A stretch of 64,000 bases of DNA, from NCBI GenBank assembly GCA_035310125.1, contig DATGEP010000201.1, positions 1-64,000 on the forward strand, in the 5' to 3' direction. The stretch's first letter is position 1. Every line of letters starts with the position of its first letter. Shown here piece by piece: positions 16,351 to 28,490 of the stretch. The notes under the pieces were generated by a model, which was not told the origin of the DNA, did no database searches, and saw nothing but the letters and a program-made list of their open reading frames with translations. Source of the stretch: DATGEP01 sp035310125 (GTDB taxonomy: Bacteria; Chloroflexota; Ktedonobacteria; Ktedonobacterales; JADMIN01). A program made the position numbers and the translations under genes.

Positions 16351-17903
16351 AGCCGCCTCCACGTCCGGCCATCGCGCTCAATGAGCGCGTCGGCTTCTTT
16401 CGGACCCCATGTGCCTGGCTCATACTGCGGGAGCTTGGCTAAACTTTGGCGCGCCCAGCCGCGCTCGACCGCATCCACAAATTGCCAGGCAAGCTCGGTT
16501 TCATCAATACGGGTGAATAACGTGGAGTCGCCAAGCATAGAGTCAAGCAGTAGGCGCTCGTACGCTTCAGGCGGCTCGACGCCAAAGGAGCTGCCATACA
16601 GGAAGTCCATATTGACGGTCCGGATCTGCATTTCCTGGCCCGGCACTTTCGCACTGAAAAGGAGCGAAATGCCCTCGTTCGGCTGAATGCGCAGCGAGAG
16701 CACATTGGGCTGCATTTGATCGGCCCCCGTTCCGCGAAAGAGCAGGTATGGCGGGCGTTTGAACTGAATGGCCACTTCGGTGATGCGCTTGGAGAGACGC
16801 TTGCCCGTGCGCAGATAGAACGGCACACCAGCCCATCGCCAATTTTCGATGAGGAGCTTGAGCGCTACAAATGTCTCCGTCCTCGAAGTAGGACTGACGC
16901 GCATTTCCTGTTTGTAGCCTTGCACCAGCTCGCCGCCCAGCATGCCGGGACCATACTGCCCGCGCACGGTATCATACGCCAGCTCGATGTCGCTCAACGG
17001 CGGCACAGCGCGTAGCACCTTCACTTTCTCGTCGCGCACGGAGTCCGCGCCGAAGGTGACAGGCGGCTCCATGGCGACGAGCGTGAGGAGCTGCATCATA
17101 TGGTTTTGCATCATATCCCGCAGCGCACCAGCTTCCTCGTAATAGTCGCCACGGTTCTCCACGCCGATATTTTCCGCGACGGTGATCTGGACGTTGTCCA
17201 CATACCGGCGATTCCAAATGGGCTCAAAGATACCGTTCCCGAAGCGCAGGACCATGATGTTCTGGACAGTCTCCTTGCCCAGATAGTGATCAATGCGATA
17301 AATCTGACTCTCGGTAAACGCTTTGTTCAGCTCGTGATTCAACACCAGGGCGGACTGGATATCATGGCCGAAAGGTTTTTCGACGATGATACGCGACCAT
17401 CCCTCTTTCGCTTCCTCTCCGTTGCGCTGTGCCAGGCCAGCGGCGCTCAGGTTGTCCGCGATGGTGGAATAGTAGCTGGGCGGGGTGGCGAGATAGAAGA
17501 TATGGTTGCCACAGGTGCCACGCTCGCGATCAAGCTGTTCGAGCAATTGCGCGAGGCGCTGATATCCCTGTGGGTCATCGAACTGTGACTGATGATAGAA
17601 CAGCCCTTTCGCGAAGGGATCCCACACGGATGGATTGACCGGCCTCCGTCGCGAGAACGTGTTAATGGACTCTAACGCTTGCTGGCGGAACTGCTCGTTG
17701 GTAATAGGGCGGCGCGCTACCCCGACCACCGTAAATTGTGGCGGCAGCGGGTGCTCCATCTTCAGGTTGTAGAGAGCGGGCAATAACTTGCGATGGGTGA
17801 GGTCACCGGTGGCGCCAAAGATGACGACGATGCAAGGCTCAACACTGCGCGATTGACGCATGCCCGCACGCAGTGGATTAGCGGGAATGGAAGGAAAGTC
17901 CAT
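16347..17903 (-). CDS. zwf: Glucose-6-phosphate 1-dehydrogenase
   Basis: A 518-residue G6PDH oxidising glucose 6-phosphate to the lactone. The nucleotide-binding loop is VIFGATGDLTHRKLLPALY near residue 27, the active-site signature is RIDHYLGKETVQNIMVLRF near 205, and IIVEKPFGHD carries the conserved Lys. Length is typical. Overlaps opcA by 4 nt (ATGA). The genome order gnd, zwf, opcA, pgl, rpe on one strand indicates an operon whose promoter is probably upstream of tal-pgi or gnd. NADP preference is expected for the family but was not tested here. Confidence 0.96.
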   Translation of the reverse strand: MDFPSIPANPLRAGMRQSRSVEPCIVVIFGATGDLTHRKLLPALYNLKMEHPLPPQFTVVGVARRPITNEQFRQQALESINTFSRRRPVNPSVWDPFAKGLFYHQSQFDDPQGYQRLAQLLEQLDRERGTCGNHIFYLATPPSYYSTIADNLSAAGLAQRNGEEAKEGWSRIIVEKPFGHDIQSALVLNHELNKAFTESQIYRIDHYLGKETVQNIMVLRFGNGIFEPIWNRRYVDNVQITVAENIGVENRGDYYEEAGALRDMMQNHMMQLLTLVAMEPPVTFGADSVRDEKVKVLRAVPPLSDIELAYDTVRGQYGPGMLGGELVQGYKQEMRVSPTSRTETFVALKLLIENWRWAGVPFYLRTGKRLSKRITEVAIQFKRPPYLLFRGTGADQMQPNVLSLRIQPNEGISLLFSAKVPGQEMQIRTVNMDFLYGSSFGVEPPEAYERLLLDSMLGDSTLFTRIDETELAWQFVDAVERGWARQSLAKLPQYEPGTWGPKEADALIERDGRTWRRL

Positions 17904-17967
17904 AAGAAGGGTCCCTTCGTCTCACTATGGGACGCGGAAGTGAACCGGGAGCTTCGCCACCGATGTG

Positions 17968-17996
17968 CATCCCTCCCCATGTCGCGGGGAGGGATG
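17968..17996 (-). terminator. Hairpin downstream of gnd
   Basis: CATCCCTCCCC and GGGGAGGGATG form a perfect 11-bp stem with a 7-nt loop, 20 bp after the gnd stop in the direction of transcription. There is no U-run, so it may be a partial terminator or a processing site between gnd and zwf. Confidence 0.5.
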
Positions 17997-18015
17997 GATA
18001 CGCGGGCGACGCGTA

Positions 18016-18948
18016 TTATGCCTGGTGTCGCTCGCCGCCGCGCTCACCGGATTCGAATGTCACCGCATGGCCGCCAAATTCGTTGCGCAACGCGGCTATC
18101 ACCTTCGCGGAGAACGATTCTTGCTGGCGCGACGCGAAACGCGCGAGCAGTGACAGCGTGATGACCGGCGCTGGCACATCCTCGTCTATCGCGGCTTGCA
18201 CCGTCCACCGACCTTCACCAGAGTCCTCGACAAAGCCGCGAATGCTCGCCAGGTCGCCCTCTTTCTGGAACGCAAGCTCCGCGAGATCGAGCAGCCACGA
18301 GCGGACCACGCTGCCGTGCTGCCAGACCTGCGTTACTTTGAGTAGATCCAGCTTGAACTGCGACTTCTCCAGTATCTCATAGCCTTCACCGTACGCCTGC
18401 AGCATGCCGTACTCGATGCCGTTGTGGACCATCTTCACGAAGTGACCAGCTCCATTTGTGCCCATGTAGCCGTAACCATCTACAGGGGCCAGCGTCTTGA
18501 AGATCGGCTCGCAGTGATCGAAGATATCTTTCTCGCCGCCGACCATCAGGCTGTAGCCAACCTTGAGACCCCATATGCCGCCACTGGTGCCGCAGTCCAT
18601 AAAATGCATGCCCGCGGCTGAGACCTCGCCCGCACGGCGGATGGTGTCGTGGAAGTTCGAGTTGCCGCCGTCAATGATGATATCACCGGGTTTGAGCAAC
18701 GACATGGCGTGGTGCAGAGTGTCGTCCGTCACCTGGCCGGACGGCACCATCAGCCAGACGATCTTTGGGCTGGCATCGAGCTTCTGTACCATCTCCTCAA
18801 GCGTGTAGGCTGGAATGGCCCCGGCGCTGGCCGCCTGATCCACCGGACCCGAGCTGCGATTCGACGCCACGACGCGGTGGCCGCCCTGCACAAGCCGGAC
18901 AGCCATATTGCCGCCCATGCGGCCAAGGCCGAAGATTCCAAGTTCCAT
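18016..18948 (-). CDS. gnd: 6-phosphogluconate dehydrogenase (decarboxylating), short form
   Basis: A 310-residue 6-phosphogluconate dehydrogenase yielding ribulose 5-phosphate and CO2. GIFGLGRMGGNMAVRLV is the dinucleotide fold, IIDGGNSNFHDTIRRA binds substrate, CGTSGGIWGLKVGYSLMVGG is the core signature, and GHFVKMVHNGIEYGMLQAY holds the catalytic Lys and substrate-binding residues. It is the short bacterial type of about 300 residues, without the duplicated C-terminal domain of the 470-residue enzymes. It lies between tal-pgi and zwf with a hairpin after its stop. Cofactor choice is not clear from the SNRSSG segment. Confidence 0.93.
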   Translation of the reverse strand: MELGIFGLGRMGGNMAVRLVQGGHRVVASNRSSGPVDQAASAGAIPAYTLEEMVQKLDASPKIVWLMVPSGQVTDDTLHHAMSLLKPGDIIIDGGNSNFHDTIRRAGEVSAAGMHFMDCGTSGGIWGLKVGYSLMVGGEKDIFDHCEPIFKTLAPVDGYGYMGTNGAGHFVKMVHNGIEYGMLQAYGEGYEILEKSQFKLDLLKVTQVWQHGSVVRSWLLDLAELAFQKEGDLASIRGFVEDSGEGRWTVQAAIDEDVPAPVITLSLLARFASRQQESFSAKVIAALRNEFGGHAVTFESGERGGERHQA

Positions 18949-19076
18949 TGCTGTTCTCCATGTACTGTTGCGGTGAGTACCGCGCCTGACCTGTCACCTG
19001 CCCCTCTCGCCGTGAGAGAATGGGAACGAAAGCCACCTGACCCGTCGGTGCGGGGAGGATACCCCACAGGCGGGAG

Positions 19077-21986
19077 CTACGCGAGTGTGGCGGCGTCTAT
19101 CGCTCGGCTCACCTCCTCAAGTCCCGCGCTGACATCTGATCCCAGATCAATGCGTAATACCCGGCGGTTGTGCGCCTGAAGCGATTGGAAGTCGCCGAGC
19201 GCCTGTGCTGCTTTCAGGACACCAAAGGTGTACGGCTCGCCAGGAATCGGCACGTCTCGCGCGTCGTGCGCGACGAGCTGCAGGAAGATGCCGCGATTTG
19301 CGCCGCCCTTGTGAAGCTGTCCAGTTGAATGCTGGAAGCGCGGCCCGTAGCCGAGCGTCGTTGCCACTCGCAGGAGATCGCGCAAGCGCAGCCGGATATG
19401 CTGGAGTATCTTCTGAGTCTCGTTCGTGCGCTCGATGTACGCCATCAGCGCGATATAATCGCCCTGGCCGGCTTCACGGATATATGTCTCGAATGCCGCC
19501 TGAAGCGAGATAGCATCTACCAAATGCGCCGCTATGTCGTCGTCCGCGACGAGCGCGAGATGCGCGGTGCGCAGGGACGCCTGCTGCTGAGGCAGCTCGT
19601 GCGCCACACGGTAGTGCTCCAGCAGCGCGCTGGTCCGTTCTTTCGCCTCCCGCACGTTTGGCTGATCGAAGGCGTTGATACCGAGATACGCGCCCGCGAT
19701 AGCCGTCGCGAACTCCCACCGGAAGAACTCCTGGCCGAGGTCATACGCATCGGTCAACGAAAGCGTCACGACGGGCTGCCCGGCGGTCTGAAGCGCGACG
19801 ACGCGCCGGTCCTGATCTGGATCGAAGCCCTCATCGGTGCGCAGGTAGACAAATAGGCGGTCATCGCCGTAGCTCTGAGGATCGCCCAAAGCTTCGTCTT
19901 CCACAGGGACAATGCTCTTGCCCTCTTTGCCAGTGCTTTCGGCAAGAAGCTGCTCGATCCAGTCGCCGAACGTACTGATAGGCGGTGACATCACCAATGT
20001 CACTTTGTCGCGACCGCTGAGCGCACTCGCGCTGAGAATTGCGCCCAGCCAGAGGCCGGGATTCTCGCGGGCTGGGACGTTGCCGTGGCACGCATGGCGC
20101 ATCGTCTCGGCACGGCCTAGTAACTGCTCGATGTCTACCCCAAGAATTGCCGCGGGAACCAAACCAAAGAATGAGAGCGCCGAGTAGCGCCCACCGATGT
20201 CGGCGGGATTGCGAAAGATCGCACGGAACTTGCGCTCGCGTGCGATCTGGTCTAGCGGTGTGCCGGTATCGGTGATAGCGAGAAACTGCGCGCCCGCACC
20301 GTCACCCTCGACGGCGCGCACCTGTTCCCAGAAGTACGCAAGCTGGGAAAGCGTCTCGATGGTACCGCCGGACTTGGAAGCTACGATGAAGAGCGTCGAA
20401 TGGAGGTTTATCCGCCGCTCCACGTCGAGAATGGTAGCGGGATCGGTCGAGTCGAGCACCAGTAATTCGGGCTGGCCACTCGCGGCACCCAGCGTGCGCA
20501 TGAGCACTTCTGGCGCGAGGCTGCTACCGCCCATGCCCAGCAGCACCGCATGGGTAAAGCCCGCTTTGCGCACGCCGTCACGCAGCTCGGTTAGTCGTGG
20601 CACCGCATCGGTCATCATTTCGGGAACGGTCAGCCAGCCCAATCGGTCGGTGATTTCGGCCTGGTCGGCGGGGTCCGGTTTCCACAGCGTCGGGTCCTTT
20701 TCCCACAGGCGTTGCGCGAAATGCTCGTGGACGGCGCGCTCGAGCGCGCCGTCCACCGCGTTCTGGAGCGCGCCCAGCTGCGCCTGTTGGCGCGCGGCGA
20801 GGTTGGGCGCGGCGACGTCGTGGTCATCTACCGGAATAGCGCCTTCAGCCTGCTGGCGCAGTTTTTCAGCCTTGGCTGCCGTGCTTTCCAGCAATTTGTT
20901 GTACGAATCGGCGAAGGACTTGACGCCCTCCAGCTCGAGTTGGTGCGTCACGGCATCCATGTCAACACCAGCATCGGCGAGCCGCGACATCGTAACATGC
21001 ATTTCCGCCAGATCATCGCTGAGCGTATCCCTGGCGCTGCCGTGCTCCTGAAACGCCACGATGGTCTGGGGCGGCATCGTATCTACAGTTTCGGGGCCGA
21101 TCAGCTCCTCGACGTACACGACATCGCGGTAAGCGGGATTCTTGGCGCTCGTGCTGGCCCACAGGCAACGCTGCGGGCGGGCACCCGCGTCGCGTAGCTT
21201 CGCAAAGCGCGAGCCGTGGAAGATGTCGCGATACTTCTCGTAGGCAAGGCGGGCGTTGGCGATTGCGGCCTTGCCTTGCAGCGCTCGCAGCGCTTCCTTC
21301 TCAGAGTCATCGTGAGTCGCGGCGATTTTCTCGTCGAGCAGCTTGTCCACAAGCGTATCCACGCGACTGACGAAGAAACTGGCGACGGAGGCGATACCTG
21401 TGACGCGCTGACCGTCGCGGCGCCGGTGGTCCAAACCGCGAATGTAGGCTTCGGCGACTCGCTCGTAGCGATCGAGCGAAAAAATCAGCGTCACATTGAT
21501 GTTGACGCCCTCGTAAATCATTTGCTCGATGGCTGGCAGCCCCTCTTCCGTCGCGGGAATCTTGATCATTACATTCGGACGGCTTACGCGGTGGAAAAGG
21601 TGACGCGCTTCCGCGATCGTCTTCTGCGTATCGTTGGCTGCGACTGGAGAGACTTCCAGACTGATATATCCGTCCAGCCCATCGGTGCGCTCGTAAATTG
21701 GGCGCAATACATCAGCCGCCATCTGGATATCTTCGACGGCGATCGCTTCAAATACCTGCTTCGGGTCGGTGATTCCCTGACTTACGACGTGCTTAATCGC
21801 ATCGTCATAGTCGGTGCTGCCGTCAATGGCTTTCTCGAAGATGGTGGGATTCGACGTGACGCCCACTACGGCATCGTCATCAATCAGTTTTTGCAGATCG
21901 CCGGACGTGATGAGCCCACGTCGGATGTTGTCGTACCAGATGCTTTGGCCGAGCGCGTAGACGGCCGACAGGCGATTATCTGCCAT
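19077..21986 (-). CDS. Bifunctional transaldolase / glucose-6-phosphate isomerase fusion
   Basis: A 969-residue fusion. Residues about 1-365 are a transaldolase: GVTSNPTIFEKAI, then NVMIKIPATEEGLPAIEQMI with the Schiff-base Lys, and GVNINVTLIFSLDRY. Residues about 395-969 are a phosphoglucose isomerase: AVLLGMGGSSLAPEV, VASKSGGTIETLSQ, DIGGRYSALSFFGLVPAAI and DQPNVREAKE. Both catalytic sets look intact, so the protein should interconvert F6P with G6P and link it to erythrose 4-phosphate and sedoheptulose 7-phosphate. AGAGG precedes the ATG at 21986. As the first gene of the operon it joins the oxidative and non-oxidative branches. The same fusion is known from several phyla. Confidence 0.95.
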   Translation of the reverse strand: MADNRLSAVYALGQSIWYDNIRRGLITSGDLQKLIDDDAVVGVTSNPTIFEKAIDGSTDYDDAIKHVVSQGITDPKQVFEAIAVEDIQMAADVLRPIYERTDGLDGYISLEVSPVAANDTQKTIAEARHLFHRVSRPNVMIKIPATEEGLPAIEQMIYEGVNINVTLIFSLDRYERVAEAYIRGLDHRRRDGQRVTGIASVASFFVSRVDTLVDKLLDEKIAATHDDSEKEALRALQGKAAIANARLAYEKYRDIFHGSRFAKLRDAGARPQRCLWASTSAKNPAYRDVVYVEELIGPETVDTMPPQTIVAFQEHGSARDTLSDDLAEMHVTMSRLADAGVDMDAVTHQLELEGVKSFADSYNKLLESTAAKAEKLRQQAEGAIPVDDHDVAAPNLAARQQAQLGALQNAVDGALERAVHEHFAQRLWEKDPTLWKPDPADQAEITDRLGWLTVPEMMTDAVPRLTELRDGVRKAGFTHAVLLGMGGSSLAPEVLMRTLGAASGQPELLVLDSTDPATILDVERRINLHSTLFIVASKSGGTIETLSQLAYFWEQVRAVEGDGAGAQFLAITDTGTPLDQIARERKFRAIFRNPADIGGRYSALSFFGLVPAAILGVDIEQLLGRAETMRHACHGNVPARENPGLWLGAILSASALSGRDKVTLVMSPPISTFGDWIEQLLAESTGKEGKSIVPVEDEALGDPQSYGDDRLFVYLRTDEGFDPDQDRRVVALQTAGQPVVTLSLTDAYDLGQEFFRWEFATAIAGAYLGINAFDQPNVREAKERTSALLEHYRVAHELPQQQASLRTAHLALVADDDIAAHLVDAISLQAAFETYIREAGQGDYIALMAYIERTNETQKILQHIRLRLRDLLRVATTLGYGPRFQHSTGQLHKGGANRGIFLQLVAHDARDVPIPGEPYTFGVLKAAQALGDFQSLQAHNRRVLRIDLGSDVSAGLEEVSRAIDAATLA

Positions 21987-22428
21987 TGCGTTTGCCTCTT
22001 TATATCTGTATGTGGAGCAAATCGCCCGAGTGGCTCGCCATCATCGGCGGACACCCTTGCGCGCGCTCGCCCTCCATATAGTAGACCACATCTGCCGTGC
22101 GACCGCGCGCAAGGTGCATGCCGCGCTCCCCCGTGCGTGATCTCGCATAGGTCAGGCTACATGCCAGCAGCGCCGCTAGTGGGTATTGAGGCCACGTACA
22201 AGGCAGCGCGCCCACGGGTACTCTGCGCGAGGCGATACTGCTTACGGCTTCACGAGCTGTTCATAGTCCATGCCGCCTTTTGCAGGCCCGAATAGGGAAT
22301 GTACCAGCGGGCGGCAGGCGGCGCAAGCTCAACAATGAGAGGGATACCTATGCAAGCTCGCGCAGACCTGGTACACTGGCGGCCAGTTAGACTGACAACG
22401 CAAACTCGTTCGGCGGAGCAGCTGATAT
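21987..22428. other. Divergent intergenic region
   Basis: 442 bp between tal-pgi (minus) and plsC (plus) with no credible gene. It should hold both promoters. A TATAAAG-like element lies just before the tal-pgi ribosome site, but without a convincing -35. A short dyad CTGGC-G-GCCAG lies at about 22376-22386. Confidence 0.5.
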
Positions 22429-23100
22429 ATGTCGTTCTCGATTCTGCGCCTGCTGGCACAGCTACTGGTCGCGTCCCAGATGCGGGTGTCGGCGGAAGGT
22501 CGCGAGCGGGTTCCCGCGAATGGCCCGGTGTTACTTGTCTGCAATCATCTCGGTTACGTGGATCCTCTGGTGGTCGGCATAAATCTCTGCCGCCAGGTGC
22601 GCATTCTGAGCAAGGTGGAAGTATTTCAGTGGCCGCTGGTCGGCTGGTTAGCGCGGCTAGCGGGCACGATACCTATCCATCGCGGCGAATCCGACCGGAT
22701 GGCGCTACGCAAGCTGGCGGCGCTACTTAGCGCGGGCGAATGCGTGCTGGTCTTTCCTGAAGGCACATTCGTTGATCCGCCCGCGCCCGCCGTTATGCTC
22801 CCCGTGAAGACGGGCGCGGCCTGGCTGGCGCTGCGAACGGATGCGACCATTGTGCCGGTCGGTTTGTGGGGTACGCACCGCGTTTGGTCGGTTCAACGTG
22901 GATGGCGCCCCTGGCGCCATCCACATGTCCATGTCGTGTTCGGTGAGCCATACCGACCTACCTGTGGACTGAGCCGCCCCACCAAAGCGGCGGTGAGCGC
23001 CGTCGCGGATGAGATGGCGGGCCGCATTGCGACGCTGCTGCCCGAAGAGTATCGCGGTTATTACGCGACGCTGGATATTGAAGAAGTCACGGTGCTATAG
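22429..23100 (+). CDS. plsC: 1-acyl-sn-glycerol-3-phosphate acyltransferase family protein
   Basis: A 223-residue PlsC-type acyltransferase, expected to acylate lysophosphatidic acid at the membrane. The catalytic H-x4-D is NHLGYVDPL at about 39-47, the glycerophosphate-binding block is FPEGTFVDP near 107-115, and GTIPIHRG near 80 matches conserved motif II. The N-terminal ~18 residues are moderately hydrophobic and may act as a membrane anchor. ATG 22429 has GGAG about 10 nt upstream. It stands alone, so the acyl donor and exact acceptor are not determined. Confidence 0.88.
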   Translation: MSFSILRLLAQLLVASQMRVSAEGRERVPANGPVLLVCNHLGYVDPLVVGINLCRQVRILSKVEVFQWPLVGWLARLAGTIPIHRGESDRMALRKLAALLSAGECVLVFPEGTFVDPPAPAVMLPVKTGAAWLALRTDATIVPVGLWGTHRVWSVQRGWRPWRHPHVHVVFGEPYRPTCGLSRPTKAAVSAVADEMAGRIATLLPEEYRGYYATLDIEEVTVL

Positions 23101-23154
23101 TGACTCGACGTGTCTACCCTTGCACATTGCCGCACGGGCCGCATTTCAGCGCTG

Positions 23155-24531
23155 CTATGAAGCGGGAGTTGCCGCGGCAGGTTGAGTCTGGGACGCCAGC
23201 GACTCAGTAATGGGATACGGGCCAGTCAGCACAGGCTGGAGCGAGGGGACCGGCTGATACGCCCACGGCGCCCGCGGACCCGGCGTACGCGTGAGCGCAT
23301 CCAACTCCGCGAGACGTGGCGGCACACTACCGAGCGCGCGCCCGCCGAGCGCCGGAGTACCCTGGCATAGCGTATCCATCGTCGCCAGCATCGTCATGGC
23401 GGCCCAGGGATCGCCCGTCAACTCGACGGCACGGCGGTCACATTCGCTGAAAATTCGCCGCGCGCGCCGGTTAATGATCCGCGCCATGATCGAGAATAGG
23501 ACAAGAATCCCGATCACGAGCAGAATGGACAGAAGAGTCTCGAGCGCGCTCTGCGAAACGTCAATGGTGCTGTTCGTGAACAGAAGTAAATTGGCCACCA
23601 ATATCCCGCCCAACGCCAGCGGAACTCCTACACGTATCGTGATGATCCGCATTGTCTGACGCATGAGCGGCGCGCGGGCGACAATGAGCCAGCAAAGCAG
23701 CGCGTCTTGCTGGCGCCACTCACTGTTTGCCAGAAATTCGTCGGAAAGGTACAGTGTGCCTGGGGAGCCGCCTAACGCCGCGCTGTTGCCAAATCCGTCC
23801 ACAGGTCCAGAGCGCACGTAGACACGCGGAGCTGGCTGACCGGCAGCGCGCGCCCAGGCTTCCACTCGCGACGCCAGGGCGGACCATTGGCTTTGTTCCA
23901 GCGGCAAACATGGGTAGTACCAACGTTGCAGACGTGATAGTGTCCAGATTGCCACTATTTGCGTCGCGGCATACCCGATACCCAAAAGCGCTACGCAAAT
24001 TTCCCAGGACATGCCGAAACCGTAGAGCAGCGCGCAGAGACCCAAAACCAGTAAGAGCGGCAGTCTGGCTGGCACAAACATCTTCAACCGCCGCGTGATT
24101 AGCTCGCGAGCTTGCAGCGTGCCGCCGCGCAGAAGCCGGTAGGCGGGTGCGTCAGCCGTTATCGCGGTGATCCCTATTGACATGATGAGCGCGATACTTG
24201 ACCCCAAGACGTAGGAGAGCACCAGTACAACCAGATTTGGACGCACAAGCAGCGCCTCGAAGAACGCGTTGTTGTCTTGTGTGGACTGCGGCAGAAAGGA
24301 AAATACAACTATCGCCAACAGGAGCACTGCAAGAAACCGAGCGACGTACCCCTGGCGATTGACTGGATTACGATAGCGCATGTAGCCCTGCCACGCGGGA
24401 TATTTCCCAGCCCGTACCGCCGCTAGCTCTCGCCGAAACGTGGCGCGGCGCCCCAACGAGACCAACATGTTCAGAACAATTATCGCCGCCGCTAGACTCA
24501 GTCCTACCACCACTACAATCCCGTCTCCCAC
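23155..24531 (-). CDS. M48 (HtpX)-like multi-pass membrane protein lacking the HExxH zinc site
   Basis: About 458 residues with at least six hydrophobic helices. The C-terminal half resembles M48/HtpX peptidases: RVYVRSGPVDGFGNSAALGG, LYLSDEFLANSEWRQQDALL, and ECDRRAVELTGDPWAAMTML, which matches the conserved ExDRxA region. Where M48 enzymes have H-E-x-x-H, this protein has WLIVARAPLM, so the zinc-binding site is gone. A proteolytic role is therefore unlikely; a scaffold or pseudo-protease role is possible. GTG 24531 was chosen for a nearby AAGGG site; ATG 24627 would extend the cytosolic N-terminus. The C-terminus is Pro/Ala-rich. Confidence 0.7.
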   Translation of the reverse strand: MGDGIVVVVGLSLAAAIIVLNMLVSLGRRATFRRELAAVRAGKYPAWQGYMRYRNPVNRQGYVARFLAVLLLAIVVFSFLPQSTQDNNAFFEALLVRPNLVVLVLSYVLGSSIALIMSIGITAITADAPAYRLLRGGTLQARELITRRLKMFVPARLPLLLVLGLCALLYGFGMSWEICVALLGIGYAATQIVAIWTLSRLQRWYYPCLPLEQSQWSALASRVEAWARAAGQPAPRVYVRSGPVDGFGNSAALGGSPGTLYLSDEFLANSEWRQQDALLCWLIVARAPLMRQTMRIITIRVGVPLALGGILVANLLLFTNSTIDVSQSALETLLSILLVIGILVLFSIMARIINRRARRIFSECDRRAVELTGDPWAAMTMLATMDTLCQGTPALGGRALGSVPPRLAELDALTRTPGPRAPWAYQPVPSLQPVLTGPYPITESLASQTQPAAATPAS

Positions 24532-24845
24532 CGTACCTATCCCTTCTCCGCGTGTCTCGCTCCAGCTCGGAACATATCTATACAACCATGCGTCGTCTAT
24601 GATACATGAGCCGGTGTTTCGGCGCAACTGCCATCAGCAGTCATGTCCCACCATTGGCTATAATAAACAAGACCGCTATCAACGACGATGAGGACCACAC
24701 CATACCATTCAGCCGCACCGCGCCTATCCGCGCTTCACGATATGAAACGCTGCGGGATGCGGCCCCGGTTTAGGTGCGCGGTGCGGTGTCCATGAGCCTG
24801 GACGCCGATACTGGACTGTTTCAGGCTTTCGAGGAGGATGCGCAC

Positions 24846-27623
<2,778 letters not shown>

Positions 27624-27640
27624 CGGCTCATAGCTGTCTA

Positions 27641-27675
27641 GAGAAGCCCGGAGCCACCATGACTCCGGGCTTCTC
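27641..27675 (+). terminator. Terminator-like hairpin after ppdK
   Basis: GAGAAGCCCGGAG and CTCCGGGCTTCTC form a perfect 13-bp stem with a 9-nt loop, 17 bp after the ppdK stop. No clear U-tract follows. Confidence 0.75.
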
Positions 27676-27899
27676 TACTCGTACAGCCCAAGCTCCCGGC
27701 TCATCTGAGCCAATTGCTGGCGCAGACCGCCGGTATTCCTCCGACCAGCATTCACCCATTGCCTACACCATAAGCGGGGTGCCCGCGACATAGAAGGCTG
27801 TGCGTTTTCCCGCGTGTAGTGTGGACGGCGATGCCGCAGTCACGAACAACGAACTATCAGTTGCGAGAAAATCTGCTGGAGCGGCAGCTATGGCGCAGG
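27676..27899. other. Non-coding stretch between ppdK and toxin-antitoxin remnants
   Basis: I see no gene here. A short minus-strand frame ending near 27675 reads RQQLAQMSRELGLYE at its C-terminus and could be a gene scrap, but it has no start site and no recognised family. Confidence 0.4.
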
Positions 27900-27917
27900 C
27901 TGGATAAATCTATCCAG
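27900..27917. promoter_or_regulatory. Inverted repeat ahead of DUF433 remnant
   Basis: CTGGATA-AATC-TATCCAG is a perfect 7-bp dyad ending 5 bp before the DUF433-like remnant. It may be the old autoregulatory operator of that toxin-antitoxin pair. Confidence 0.4.
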
Positions 27918-27922
27918 GGGTA

Positions 27923-28039
27923 GTGGTAGACCCCGCAATTGTCCACGGCAAGCCGGTTTTGGCTGGTACACGTATTCCGGCGGCATTGGTGCTGGTGCAA
28001 CTCACGGGGGGAGTTAGCGGCGCCTGGATACATAGCTGA
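27923..28039 (+). pseudogene. DUF433-type antitoxin remnant
   Basis: Thirty-eight codons read VDPAIVHGKPVLAGTRIPAA followed by LVLVQLTGGVSG, the N-terminal signature of DUF433 antitoxin-like proteins (GKPVxxGTRIPxxLVL). The frame ends at TGA 28037, well short of the usual ~75 residues and before the C-terminal half. It is closed by a stop just upstream, and no good start is present. It is followed by the remains of a DUF5615 toxin, its usual partner. Confidence 0.65.
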
Positions 28040-28057
28040 GCCTGTTTATGACCGTAG

Positions 28058-28320
28058 CATGGGCGGCGCGAAGGACCCGCAGTCGTTACGTATGCTCACG
28101 CTCAGAAGCCGACCATCTCCGGTGACAAGGACTTCAACAATGTTCGCGCATACGCACCACCTCATGCCGGCAGTATCGTCGTGGAAGTACCAGATACATC
28201 GCCACCGGATGCACGAAAACGCATTATCATTGAGCATTTAAAGACCCTTGCCAGCCAATCGCTCGCGAACACGCTCGTCATCATCGAGCGACACGGGTTC
28301 GTGTTCGGCGTTGATAGCGT
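28058..28320 (+). pseudogene. DUF5615 PIN-like toxin remnant
   Basis: The frame reads GDKDFNNVRAYAPPHAGSIV, then VEVPDTSPPDARKRIIIEHL and a tail LANTLVIIERHGFVF, which is the C-terminal half of DUF5615 PIN-like proteins (conserved DKDF and PHAG...RLP-type blocks). The N-terminal half is missing and a stop codon closes the frame at 28055. It runs into unrelated sequence at its 3' end. With the DUF433 fragment it forms a decayed type II toxin-antitoxin pair. Confidence 0.65.
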
Positions 28321-28490
28321 TCCCCGTCTCCACGAACGGGCAAGGCAGGCCACGATCGGTCTGCAGACGGATGCCGAATCGGCGTGCAGACCGATGACAC
28401 TCGTCGCGGCGTTAGGCACACTAGCAGCGCCGCCAGATACGAGAGGCCGGCGACGTGAAGATAATGGAAGACTGGAAGGGAACTTATCTC

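Noticed and set aside
21216..22295. 359-residue plus-strand open frame
   Set aside because: It lies antisense to the transaldolase half of tal-pgi and has no family motif. High GC causes long antisense frames.
27675..27790. Minus-strand frame ending in QLAQMSRELGLYE
   Set aside because: Only about 57 codons, no start site, no known family, and its stop lies within the ppdK terminator hairpin.
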